A stretch of DNA of 64,000 nucleotides, from NCBI GenBank assembly GCA_905250025.1, contig CAJNOJ010000022.1:125707-189706 (forward strand). The letters run 5' to 3'. Position numbers and translations under genes: made by a program. The notes under the pieces were generated by a model. The model did not search any database. It was not told the origin of the DNA and worked only from the letters and a program-made list of their open reading frames with translations. Within the stretch, counting starts at the first letter, position 1; each line of letters opens with the position of its first letter. The stretch comes from Adineta ricciae. Lineage: Eukaryota; Rotifera; Eurotatoria; Adinetida; Adinetidae. Below are positions 13,591-25,336 of the stretch, in pieces.

Positions 13591-16500
13591 CAATCGGCAA
13601 AGCGCGCATCTTTACCCAAACAACTTCTCACATACTTTATATATTTTTGAAAAAAAAGAGACTATATGATTCAAAATTATTTTCATTGTACAACACATAC
13701 TTGCTGTTCGTTGATTTGTAAAATTGCATCTGCGACATAGTTAAGGATTCACCTGTCTTAGCCAACAATAAGTTTTTATATTATGGAGTGATGGTTTCAG
13801 CACAAAGTTGGCCACTATAAAAATCAAATTATTGTATTCGAAAGACAAACATAGAAAGATTTTCTGAAATGATTCACTGGAATTCGCAGTGACGGAGTAT
13901 AACATTTTAACTTTTTTTTGGATCAGATACTATACTTCAAATAGTGAGCTAAGGCTATTTTATTTCGCGCAAACTCGTTATATCATGTGAACAGTCGTTA
14001 TAAACTTATTGGCTTCTAAAAAGTTTCTTCTATTTTACTTCTTGGAACGCACTAACATTATTAATATGATCATATTTTTGCAGAAATTCCACTTTGTTAT
14101 TGGGATGCAATCATTCGTATCGATATTCTGTGCAATGAAAAGAAATTATCCGCTATATCTTTCGTTTTTTACAGTTCCTTTTATTTTGCATTACTCCAGA
14201 ACCTTTTTCGAATTTGACAACGTTGGGTTTTTTCTGTAATCAATGATTCAGATAAATCCTACACAATCGTTCGCATATTCTTACCATATGTTTCACTAGC
14301 GACTCGGTGAGTAATGAGCAAATATAATGATGAAAGTATCTAAGGTATTGCAAAGAAGAAGAGAAAGTTACTCAATGCAACGAGTTTTGTGATATGTAAC
14401 TGTGACATGAAAAACCCGATGACGAATGGTAGACTCATGACTGTATATTTACTAGTAGATAGAAGATATTCATATCCGTAAAGATCAATTTTATTAGAAT
14501 CATCTAATGTAAAAATCAATTACAATGGAATGTACATGTGAACGGAAAAAAAATGTTTTGCCATTCTATGATTGACTTTCAACACCATGGATTTGTACAT
14601 GTTTTTGATTTTGGTTATTCCTTCCATCACAATGATATCATCGACAACTATTCGTTGTTTATCAGCGAACATTATAGTATTCATAACCACGTGCCTTAAT
14701 AATTCATTCGATCTAATCAAGGGCATGTGATGAATACAGTGATGTTGCTTTGTGTTAAGAAGAAGAGATGTATTTCAGAAAAACGAAGAAAACTTACTTA
14801 TATTGTAATTGTATCGATTGACTAGATCTTGTTGCTTTCTATTCATTCAACTATGAAACTTTCATAGAATGTTGACTACTGACATACATCAAATTGATTT
14901 GTGACGACGACAACGAACAAATCGAGTTTGCTACATATGGTTCTATGTCTTTTTTCTCTTTCCGGATATCTACAATTTTTTTTTCTTCTTCTTCTTTCAA
15001 TCAATCGTTCGAAATGAGATTAACGGTCGTTGTCGTCTGTTCACTAGTGACTTCATCTATTTCTCTCTCTCTCTCTTCTCCCTTAAAGCAAAGATGAGCT
15101 GAACACACTTCATTTACTTCACTTACACGACAAACTCTCCATCATCACCATCTACATAAATATATATACCATCGCCGATCCAATCCATATTGATTCGTGT
15201 ATGTATATATTTTTGAGAGAGAAACGGAGAGAGAGAAAAAAACTGAGAGATTACAATTTAGCTAAAGAGATTTTTTCAGTAACAAGAATATGAAAAAAGG
15301 CGATCGTGTGTGTTCGCTTTTCTCCTTTGCTTAATTGACAAAATGTACAAACATAATAAACACGCACATATATGCGCAACTAACGATGCTAAGCTTCTTA
15401 ATCACCAATGTACACACATACGTACATATATCGACACTACTAGTCATTAGAGTCCAAAATCAATAAGAAGGTACCGAGTATAAGCATTGCATTCTCATTA
15501 TGTGTTCAGGAAACGCCTTTTTCTATTTTTAAAACAAACATTGTCATGATTGATTAGAACAAAAAGAAAATCTCGTATCGAGAAAAAGATCAAGGGTAAA
15601 CCTTGACAAAAAAAACCTGCTTTTCAAATCATACACGACTTACAGATTTGAACGTGTGGTTATTCTGATTGGTTGAATACACTCATAATTAATTATCCAC
15701 CTATGCGAGACGATGTTTATTTGCTTGATCTCTCTTTGAAATTCTCAATTAACCAATAGAATTGTGATTTTCGATCAATGATCGAATCAGATGAGAATGT
15801 ATACTGTGCTTGAATTTTCTTTGAAATTTATGTGAAACAAGCACTTTCTTCTCCAAGTTCGAAATCAAGCTTTACTGGTTTTTCACGCAAGTACACCGGA
15901 CAGTGAGAAGATTCGCAGGCATTTGGATTTTTTTCTTTATTGAAATTATCAGTTTTGACATTCACTACAATTGCTCTTTTCAAAATCGATCAACAGCATG
16001 AAATTTAATCTTCAAGTGATTGATCTTTGATGCTGCCATACACTGTCTTACATATGCATTTCGAAATTCGCTAAATGAAACGCTATGTTAGTTCCATTGA
16101 TACTTTGAATTCTTTTCATAGTATCAAATATGGTGCATTCGATCTTTGTTCTATCTATTTTATGTGATATATTTGCAAATAAATCAATATTTAGCTAAAA
16201 GAATAGAAAGATTTTGATGGCAATCAATAATAAATATGCGGCACAACTTGTACAATAAATCTTTTCTATATGAAAGATGACGATTTTTTCGTTTTATTTG
16301 TTGCTAAGATTAAAGAGTAGCAATAAAATTCTATGTAATCTGACCTTTTTAAATGATTGTTTTATTGATAAAAATCTCGTATTTTTTCCTTCAAGATGTT
16401 TGATCTGGATCAAATTGATTTATGAATAGTTTTTAACAGTGTCCATTAATTCTACATTTATCAACTAATTGGACTGATGCAGTACGAAAACATTCGTATC

Positions 16501-17040
16501 TTGATGCCTGAAATGCTTTCTTTCCGTAATGCCGAGAGAGTCATCAATGGATCAGACTCTGCTGATTACACATTGACGTAGTGCTCATATCAATATTTAC
16601 CGGATGAATCCTAGTTCTTCCACTCACGTCTCAATGGTAAATAGTTTGATGACTTAATTTCGGTGCAATAATACTCATTCATCTTGTTGTTTCTGTTTGA
16701 GAAGCAAGATATAGACGTTTTTGATCTGGAGATGTTGTTCTCGTCGCATGGGATGAATTTCGTAGATGATTGCTATGTTTTTGATATTTTCAACTTGGCG
16801 AGTTAAACAAGGCATCGAAATGTTGAAAGGAAAGATGAAGAGAAACGAATGTAAAGAGCACAGAAAGAAAAAGAGTACAGCGAGACAAACGAATATAAAA
16901 ACCGTTCTTCAACTCGTCAATCGATGAAGAATATAAGACATTAAGCTTCATTTATTATCACAGATAACATCCTCTTGTGCGCATTGAGTAACAAGATTTA
17001 ACGATAGGCATAGTAAAAGAGACGAAAACGCTTTGTGAAT
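13591..17040. other. 3.4-kb gene-free stretch upstream of the carboxypeptidase gene
   Basis: No supported exon. Small pyrimidine/purine runs occur (TC-rich near 15061-15082, GA-rich near 15213-15250). Short ORFs such as 14009-14239 (+) and 14520-14726 (-) lack recognisable features. Confidence 0.5.
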
Positions 17041-20000
17041 ATGATATCCAAGGTAATAGCTGATTGCGAATAGGAAAACTAAAGCTAATGTGACAATTAC
17101 TTCCAGGTTTTTATGATCATTGCTGCTCTAGTTGTTGCTGTTGCACTGGGCGTCGGAATAATCATCGGTCATTTCGCAATAAAGAAAACAACGACTACAG
17201 TAACTTGGAAGTATGACCGTCTTACGCGAGCAGCAGATCCACAAAATTATCAGACATATATCAATTCTATTCAAGCATCTAATATTGAAAACAATCTTAA
17301 GTACGCCAGAATGATATTTGAACTTTTGTTTCATTGTAATTTAGAGATTTGACATCACGCCCTCACATGGCTGGACTTCCTGAAGATCGCGAAAGTGCTG
17401 AAGTTATTGCACAGCGATGGATCGCTGATGGTCTACAAGTAACGAAACCCAAGTACAATGTTCTGCTTTCTTACCCGGATAATAATAATCCAAATCGGTA
17501 AATACTACTGTCAATCAATAGATAAATTAGAAGAAAAAAAGTCTTTTTTAAGTGTAACGTTGACGAGTGATAGTACGGTTATTATTCAAACGGCTGGTGT
17601 TGAACGTGTCTACGATGAGACACAGAATAAGACTGTCAACCCATTTCTTGCTTATACGCCCGGTGGAACTGTTTCAAGCGTAAGATAATACTAGTACTAT
17701 TGATGAATCGACGTATGATCTATACTTCATGTAATAGAGGAGATTATACTACGGTAATTATGGACAATATCAAGACTTGGAAAAACTAGCGTCTGAAGTC
17801 GGAAAAGCTAATCTAACAGAAAGTATTATCATTATGAGGTATGGTCGTATTTTTCGAGGCGACAAGGTATGTAATGAATTGAGTTCTGGTATAAATGCGT
17901 ACCGGCCTGGTTTGTTTAGATCAAGCACGCTCAACAGTTTGGAGCTATTGGTGCTATTTTATACAACGATCCAGCTGATTATGCACCATTGGGTACATCA
18001 CCCGATCAAGTATATGATAAAAAATGGTACATGCCGCCGAGCGGTACTCAGCGTGGGTCAACATTTTATGGAAATGGCGATCCTTTAACGCCTAATTATC
18101 CAGCTACAGGTTTGTAACGGGCTAAATCATTGACAATTGTGGAAATAAATTATGTGTATATTCCATAGATTACATGACTAGACTACCAGAAGAAGGTATT
18201 CAAACATTGCCAAGAATTCCAGCTCAACCGATTGGTTATGATGAAGCAAAGGTGATTCTTCAGTAAGAAAGGGCGAAGAAAAAGGTGAAGGATCTAATGA
18301 ATAAAATCGTATTTTGAGATACTTGTCGGGTAATGCTGTTCCAAGTCAATGGAGTGGTGCACTATCCGATGTAAACTATCGTTATGGTGGAGAACTTCTC
18401 AATTCATCGTAGGTATTCTACAATAATTTACGTATCGATGAATTGTTTTTTTTCTCTATCAGTATAATCGAGATTAAGTCACATAATCGAAATGAGATGC
18501 GAGACACCTACAATGTTATTGGTATAATGCAAGGAGATATTGAACCAGGTGTGTCTTCTTTATCGTAACATTTTTCTAAATGTTATCATTCTTATGTTGT
18601 CAAAGATCGTTATGTCGTGATTGGAAATCATCGGTACGTGTTTGGTTTATGTTTTGATAAGATAGTTATTGCTCAGTATTGTAGAGATGCTTGGAGTTTA
18701 GGTGCATTGGATCCTACTAGTGGTACGGCTACTCTGCTTGAAATCACACGCGTACTCGGTGAAATGTACAGAAACGGTAATGTTCGGTATTTAGTTTGTC
18801 TAGAAACATGCGAATCCAAATGTTTACTATGAATAGGATTTCGACCACGACGTAGTTTAATGTTTTGTTCATGGGGTGCTGAAGAGTATGGCTTGATCGG
18901 ATCGGTTGAATATGTAGAAGTATGCATTACCTCACCATTACAAATATATCTTAGATGATCACCTTTTTAGGAATATGTGAAAGTACTAGGTGCACGTGTT
19001 GTTTCTTATCTGAACATGGATATAGCTGTCGAAGGTAGTTTTGTCATTTGAACAGAAATAATATGGACATATTCTTATTCAATTAGGAAACTATACAATT
19101 AAAGCAAGAAGTGCACCGATGTTATTTGATATTATTGTTGAGGCATCAAAAATGGTGAATACAGATTTGTATATCAGCTTGAACTTTGTTGTTGGTCTAA
19201 ACTGTACATATAGGTTCCAAGTGCATATGATACACCAACACAAACCGTCCATGATAAATGGATGAAAGTCAATCGCAATAATAAAACCAATGAACCGATG
19301 TAAATTCTAAATACTTGGATGTTTTTTAATTTATCGCCTGTACATAGTATAGGAAACGGTCTTGGGTCAAGTAGTGACTTTTTTGCTTTCAATCAATTAG
19401 CTGGCTCATCAAATGTCGATATACGATATACATTTAATCCAGCCGATCAGGGAAATCTCGGATCATATCCACTCTATCATACATCGTATGAAGTATTTTC
19501 AATGATGAAAAAGTTCATTGATCCTGACTTTTATGTAAACTATTTCTTCGAATCCATTCTCTTTCTTATCTCAGTTCTTCTAGGCACACAGAGCCACAGC
19601 TCAATTTACCGGTGTTTTAGCATTACTTCTTTCAGAAACACCTGTCCTGCCATTTAATGTTAATCGATACACAATTGCTCTTCGAGAAGCAATGAACAGT
19701 CTTCAAACGAGCGATACAAGTGTTCTCAGTAAACAATATTGAATTGCTTTGTCGAACGAAAAACAAAATATAACCTGTAATTTAGATCCACTGACTAAAG
19801 CCATCGATGATTTCGATAAAATCGCTCAAGACTTTGTCGCACGATCAAAAACAATGGATACTACCAAGTAGTTTATCCCATTTCATCAATACACATATTG
19901 CAGAGCTTCATTATTTCTTTTCCCCGCATCTTTTAGTCCTTATGTCATTCGTGCTTATAATGATCAAGTTCTGCAGTTAGAACGAGCCTTTCTAAATCCA

Positions 20001-20280
20001 TTGGGACAAGGTGGTGACTATGCAGAGATGAAGTAGAAAAGAAAAACAATCGATTACGTTTCTATTATTCTATGTTATCTTTGATTATTTCAGGCATGTT
20101 ATTTATGCGCCAGCGAAGACTAATCAATACGCGGCTGATGGTTTTCCAGCTATTAATGATGCAATTAATGGTGGTAATCTAACAGAAATTAACATGGAAG
20201 TGGCAATTACAGCATATTTCATTCGCGGAGCTATATCAACATTAAAAGAATTCAATAAATTTATCGTTGCGTCAGCTTGA
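17041..20280 (+). CDS. Glutamate carboxypeptidase II-like M28 peptidase (NAALADase / folate hydrolase family)
   Basis: Type II membrane zinc peptidase that removes C-terminal glutamate from peptides or folylpolyglutamate. A 12-nt first exon (MISK) joins [20 protein letters not shown], the signal anchor. Small exons then encode the protease-associated domain ([48 protein letters not shown]) and the M28 core. Expected di-zinc ligands are present: His and Asp across an exon junction (GNHR then [10 protein letters not shown]), the catalytic Glu pair ([12 protein letters not shown]), Asp ([13 protein letters not shown]) and His ([11 protein letters not shown]). The C-terminal dimerisation region ends [12 protein letters not shown], with AATAAA at 20308. 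Length is about 700 residues. The gene has many tiny introns, all with plausible GT..AG ends. FOLH1 and NAALAD2 cannot be distinguished. Confidence 0.93.
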
Positions 20281-20861
20281 TTTTCCTTGGAACTTTGAAT
20301 CTATTCAAATAAAATTCGGATTAGTTGTTTTCGTCCTAAAATTTGCTGTTTCAGCCCTGGAACGACTAGATCGAGATATAATCATATATATAATCGATAT
20401 CAAATAGGTGTAGAACATATGAACAATAGCAGAGATGCATGTAATCAGATTTCTTTGTCTTCCCTGGACAATAAAACATTGTTTACATATACATGGTTGT
20501 ATTTGAATCGAGTCCAAATGAAATTTCATTCGTTTCCTTTACTTACGAATCTTTTTGGATTGTATATGTATTTCGATATATCACGTGACGAGTTTGCAAG
20601 AAGAACTAAAATGTAAGAACGATAAGTATGCGAACAAAAGAATAGACACACAGTTTTCTTTCTCTTATTCACTCTCTTTTCTCTTATTTTCTCCGCCGAG
20701 ATCCGACGCACGTTGTGTTGTCTACAAAATGGGGGCACCAACTCGTCATTCAAATGTGTTAAAACAAGAACAGCGAAAGTCCACATCGTATTACCATCGT
20801 ACGCGCCCAGAGCGTCTTTTTTTCATATTAACTTAACATCCAGCGCAGCAACAGCACAAAG

Positions 20862-20938
20862 TATATAATCAAACGTTACTGTCGTGAACCAACGCGCTTT
20901 TATTTATAAATAAATAAACAAATCAATTAATTATTCAG
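20862..20938 (+). promoter_or_regulatory. TATA-like element and 5' UTR acceptor before the Y-box gene
   Basis: TATATAA lies at 20862-20868. An acceptor (TTAATTATTCAG) has its AG at 20937-20938, six bases before the ATG, leaving an almost absent 5' UTR after splicing. Confidence 0.4.
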
Positions 20939-20944
20939 GTTAAC

Positions 20945-22377
20945 ATGTCAGCAGTCGACGTGACAACAAATCCAATTCAAGGATCGGATCAAAAAACTGA
21001 TTCCAGTCAAAACAAACCAGATCAAACTGGATCAGGTAGTGATGATCCAAAACAAATCAACGGTAAAAATGTCGTTGGTACGTATCCTTTTTGTCCGAAC
21101 GAGTAAATCGTACGAAAACCGCAAAAGAAAGGCGACATCGCCTTTTTTTCGTAGTTTTACTATCTATCTGTTTGCGATAAGATTCAAATGTAAAGATTCA
21201 TTTTGTATTTTAGCAACAAAAGTAACAGGTACAGTTAAATGGTTCAATGTTAAGAGTGGTTATGGTTTCATCCACCGGTAAAATTGTAAAACTTATGAAG
21301 CTTTGTTTTTTTTTAATGCTTCTTTTTCATGTAGAGAGGATACAAATGAAGATATTTTCGTTCATCAAACAGCAATTGTAAAGAATAATCCACAAAAATA
21401 TTTACGTAGTGTTGGCGATGACGAAAAAGTTGAATTCGACATTGTTCAAGGTAGAGAATATCTGTGCATATTTATCGTACAGACGTAACAACTTTGCACT
21501 TCTACTTCTAGGCGAGAAAGGCTTCGAAGCTGCCAATGTTACAGGACCTAACGGTGGTAGTGTACAAGGTTCAAAATATGCCGCTGACCGAAGACAATAT
21601 AACACATCGGGCGGTTTTCAAAGAGGCCGAGGTGGCCGACCACCATTCCGTGGCCGTGGAGGACCTCTTCGTGGCGGTACATGACTATTTATATGAGGAT
21701 AGGGATTTGCTATCATAACATTTGTGTGTCTTCAGGTCCAGGTGGCTTTGCTCAACCATTCGACAACTTTGGTCCACCAATGGGTGGACGCCCGCCTTTT
21801 GGTCGACCACCACGTGGTTTCGGTGGTCCAATGATGAGAGGTAGTCTAACATCTTGTATCACTTCCATCTGCATATCTTCTTGTCTTTTTCTGTCTAGGC
21901 CGTGGACGACCACCAATGCGTGGAGGTTTTGGATATGACGGTATGTTTTAAATACAATATCTTCATGATTGAGAAATAGACAATGGTATTGTTTTTATTT
22001 TAGGTCGCGGACCACGTATTTTCCGTGGTCGCGGCGGTCCAATGCTAGGAGGACCAATGGGCCCAGTACCAGGCCCAATGGGCCCATCATTTGGTACGCA
22101 GTTTTGTTTTCCTATTTCGACATGATAAAGAATCAATATGTAAACAATTCCTTCTAGGTTTCCGTGGTCGTGGTGGATTTCAAGGTCGTCCCCGAGGACG
22201 TGGCCGTGGTCGTGGTCGATTCTTCCGAGGAGCTCGTCAAGGCAATAACCGCCATGATTCAAATGGCAACGATGTATGTTTCCATCACTACGAACAACAG
22301 TGTATCTAAATTCTCGCATTTACTTCTTGTAGGATGGTGAAAACAACCAAAATGAAGGACAAAATTCAGACCAATGA
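20945..22377 (+). CDS. YBX1: Y-box cold-shock-domain RNA-binding protein
   Basis: DNA/RNA-binding Y-box protein that packages mRNA and controls translation. A short acidic N-terminus ([15 protein letters not shown]) precedes a complete cold-shock domain across three exons: [20 protein letters not shown] (RNP1 GYGFI), [14 protein letters not shown] (RNP2 DIFVH), then [20 protein letters not shown] and VTGPNGG. The rest is a long RGG/PRG tail with many RGRG, GGP and FRGRGG units on several small exons, ending NEGQNSDQ* at 22377. Vertebrate YBX1 has alternating basic/acidic clusters; this RGG-rich tail is closer to invertebrate Y-box/CEY-type proteins. The first exons are 20945-21077, 21214-21277 and 21335 onward. 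The start follows a splice acceptor by six bases. Confidence 0.94.
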
Positions 22378-23078
22378 TCAATGAAAATTATTTGAAATAA
22401 GAACAAAAAAAAAGAAAACTCTTCCTATAACAACGTAGAGCATGGTTTTTCCTCATAGGTTTTGTTTGTTTTCTGTTTTATTCTTTGAGCTTATCTATCA
22501 TTTCTGGTTCTCATTCTTGTGTTTATGTTTTTCATGTCGGTTTTTCCCATATATCAAAAACCAAAGACAAAAAAAAAGAAAAGAAACATTTCTAAAACAT
22601 AAAAAAGCGAGAACTGCTGTTTTGAAATCCTTTTTATTTTCACTCGATAACAAGATGCATTGAGCATCAATTATCATTATTAAGATTGTAATATTTGCTC
22701 TTACTCGTATATTGTCTCTGTTCGAGATACCTGACATACTAGAAGTAAAAACAGAAGAAAATTTAACTAACGCTAAAAAACAACATATTCTTCATTCCCT
22801 ATTTGCTTAATATATAACAAAAAAAACTCATTAACGTCATTTTCTTCTTCGACTTTTTTCCATTAGTTTCTTCGTCTATTATTTTCCGTATTCACCACTC
22901 AATTGGCTCTATGTCATTTATTTCTCGTTTTTCTTTCTCTATTTTTCTCTTGTTATTCAATAGTCATTTATTTTACTTGAGCAATCTAGAAAAAAGAACT
23001 CATTTCAACAGTTTTTCATCTACATTAGACACTTTTATTTAAAAAGAAAACAGCTATTTTCTGCGAACCAGCAAAAAA
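22378..23078. other. Intergenic stretch between Y-box and K2P genes
   Basis: AT-rich with long T and A runs. It holds the Y-box 3' UTR and the K2P promoter; no exon is supported. Confidence 0.5.
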
Positions 23079-24623
23079 ATGCCGACCGATCGTGCAGCAA
23101 ATCTTGTTGCGCCTCTGGCGGATAAAAATGCCCGCCAGCAATCATTTTACCGTCGATTCGTTCAATTTCTTTTTTCGAATCTTGGGCTCGTTCTTGTTGT
23201 CGTTGCCTACAGCATCGGCGGCGCTTTTCTTTTCCAGTTACTTGAACAATATATCGAATTACAAAATTGTCAACAAGGAGCCCGTAAGTGTATTTCTTTT
23301 CTGCTCACTTTGTTCGAAAGTTCACTGCTTTTGTTGGCAAACTAGTAACAGAAAACATATCAATAACAAACATTTCGGAAACGAGTTACAATTATGTGAT
23401 TCTCAATGATGACACGGTCAATGACAGTGTATTGTATGACCAAATCAGTGCATATATCACAAATTTCACCGCCGATGTCTATGAACGTCGACTAAGCTTA
23501 CGTTACACCGGACAAAATTGTACTGATTCATCGGGATGGAATTTCCCATCGGCTTTACTCTTCACTATAACAGTGATCACGTCCATTGGTTATGGTTACA
23601 TCACACCCGTATCCTGGTAAGAGAGCGTATTCACTGAATTTCTTCTTGCGATTCCATTCATTTGTAACAGGGAAGGACAAATCACGTGTATTTGTTATGC
23701 TTTGATTGGTATTCCTATTTTCCTCCTTTGTTTGGCCAATATCAGTTCAGTACTCGGTGATATCTTTCGATTTATGTATTCGGGTTTGTTACATTGCTGC
23801 TGTTGTGCTTGCCGTGCCTATACTCGAGCACGTCGTCGCCGAATTCGTCGAATCCGTGAGCAACAAATCAAGAATCCTTCGGGCATTGATTATACAGGCA
23901 CAGCGCCAGTGGACCCAACATGGCCGGAAACATCTCGTTCGTTTAATGACAAAATGTATGATGACGACGAAGAGGAAGAAGAGGATATTTGGGACCGTAT
24001 GGAAGGCCGTGTACCGTTCGGCGCTGTTATTTTAATTATCATCGGTTACATTTGTTTGGGTGCATTCATGTTCAACAGATTTGAAGGTTGGACAATGGTA
24101 CAATCAGTTTATTTTTGTTATATTACACTATCAACAATCGGCTTCGGAGATTTTGTATGTACAAGAACTCATGAAATCGAGCTAATATTAATTTGTTTTC
24201 TAGGTTCCTGGTATAACGTCAAGTTCAACATCGGGTTTACGTTTTCTACTGGCTTGTATTTACATTCTATTTGGTTTAGCTATATTAGCAATGTGTTTTG
24301 ATTTGATAAAAGAAGGCATTGTGGATAAATTTCGCTGGTTTGCGCATAAGCTTGGCATTATTGCTGATGATGACGATCAGATCGACGAAGACCATACGCG
24401 ATATGCCAACTTTGAATATGATTCACCGAGTCAACGTACGATGCAATCTGATACAAATAATTCGAGTGTCAAACGCTTGCATGCAAAAGCCAAATCGATT
24501 GATTCTTTCAATGATCCACCTGCTTATCAACATGAAGCATATGATGACGAATGGTTGAAAAATATTCCAGACAAATCCGAACGACCAGAGAGTATCATAA
24601 ACAAGAAACAGGAATGGAAATAA
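23079..24623 (+). CDS. Two-pore-domain potassium channel (K2P/KCNK)
   Basis: Background (leak) K+ channel with four TM segments and two pore loops. Exons 23079-23283, 23346-23616, 23671-24154 and 24204-24623 give 459 residues. M1 is LGLVLVVVAYSIGGAFLFQL. The long extracellular cap carries several N-x-S/T sites (ENIS, TNIS, TNFT, QNCT). Pore loop 1 has the filter TSIGYGYITP and pore loop 2 has STIGFGDFVPG, both K+-selective. The M2-M3 cytosolic loop is basic (RARRRRIRRIREQQIK), then acidic (a DDDEEEEED run). M4 is ILFGLAILAMCFDLIKEG, and the cytosolic tail is polar and Asp-rich. Position +3 of the first filter (GYG-Y) differs from the common GYGN/GYGH. An AATAAA lies at 24749. The subfamily (TWIK, TREK, TASK) is not assignable by eye. 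Confidence 0.95.
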
Positions 24624-25336
24624 ATGATAAAAATTGACATAAACGTTCTTTTAGTATTTAATTATTTATATCGTCTTTTCTCTCGTATATTCTTTCATCA
24701 TGCTTTGTATATTCTTTACGCATTTCTTCGCAAAGTGCTTAACAAAAAAATAAAATATATTTTAACTTTTGAAAAAAGTAAACAGATCGGTTTTGTATTT
24801 GTTTAAAATATTTACCTACCCGATAGGATCCTATTCCGAGAAAAGAACAATCGACAAGATTGATTGCTATGAAAAATCAGGCAAGCTAAACTTTCCAAGA
24901 GTTTACTACTGGACACATACGTGATAGACGTAATTAAATACGCATCGGACAAAAATATCACAAATGACTTTCCCAGAATTGAGAACCACTGATAATTTTG
25001 CCAAGAAAATCTCCTTGTCGATCCGATCAAGGTTTTCTCGGGAATTTTTGTTCTATTAATGCATCAATAAACTTCCGAACATGTCATTAGTTCTTGATTA
25101 TTGACTATTAGCGTCATCTGCTCGTACTAGACTTTGACTGGTTCTTAATGTCAATCAAATAAAACTGATGTTTACATACGAACCAATGTTTTGTTTCATG
25201 CCACCGAACTAAACCCAAAGTTCTTTCGCACTATGAACTCATCAGGGACGTCTGATGATCCTCTTTTTCTCCATTGATCATTTCTTCCATATGTTTATCT
25301 GAGAAGATCACGATTGTTCTTGTAGATAATTCAAGA
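24624..25336. other. Intergenic stretch before the ADCK1-like gene
   Basis: K2P 3' UTR on the left. A 72-codon minus ORF (24812-25030) has no recognisable feature. An acceptor (GATTGTTCTTGTAG, AG at 25324-25325) lies 12 nt before the next ATG. Confidence 0.45.

Noticed and set aside
14520-14726. 68-codon minus ORF
   Set aside because: No recognisable domain or splice partners; length is expected by chance in AT-rich DNA.
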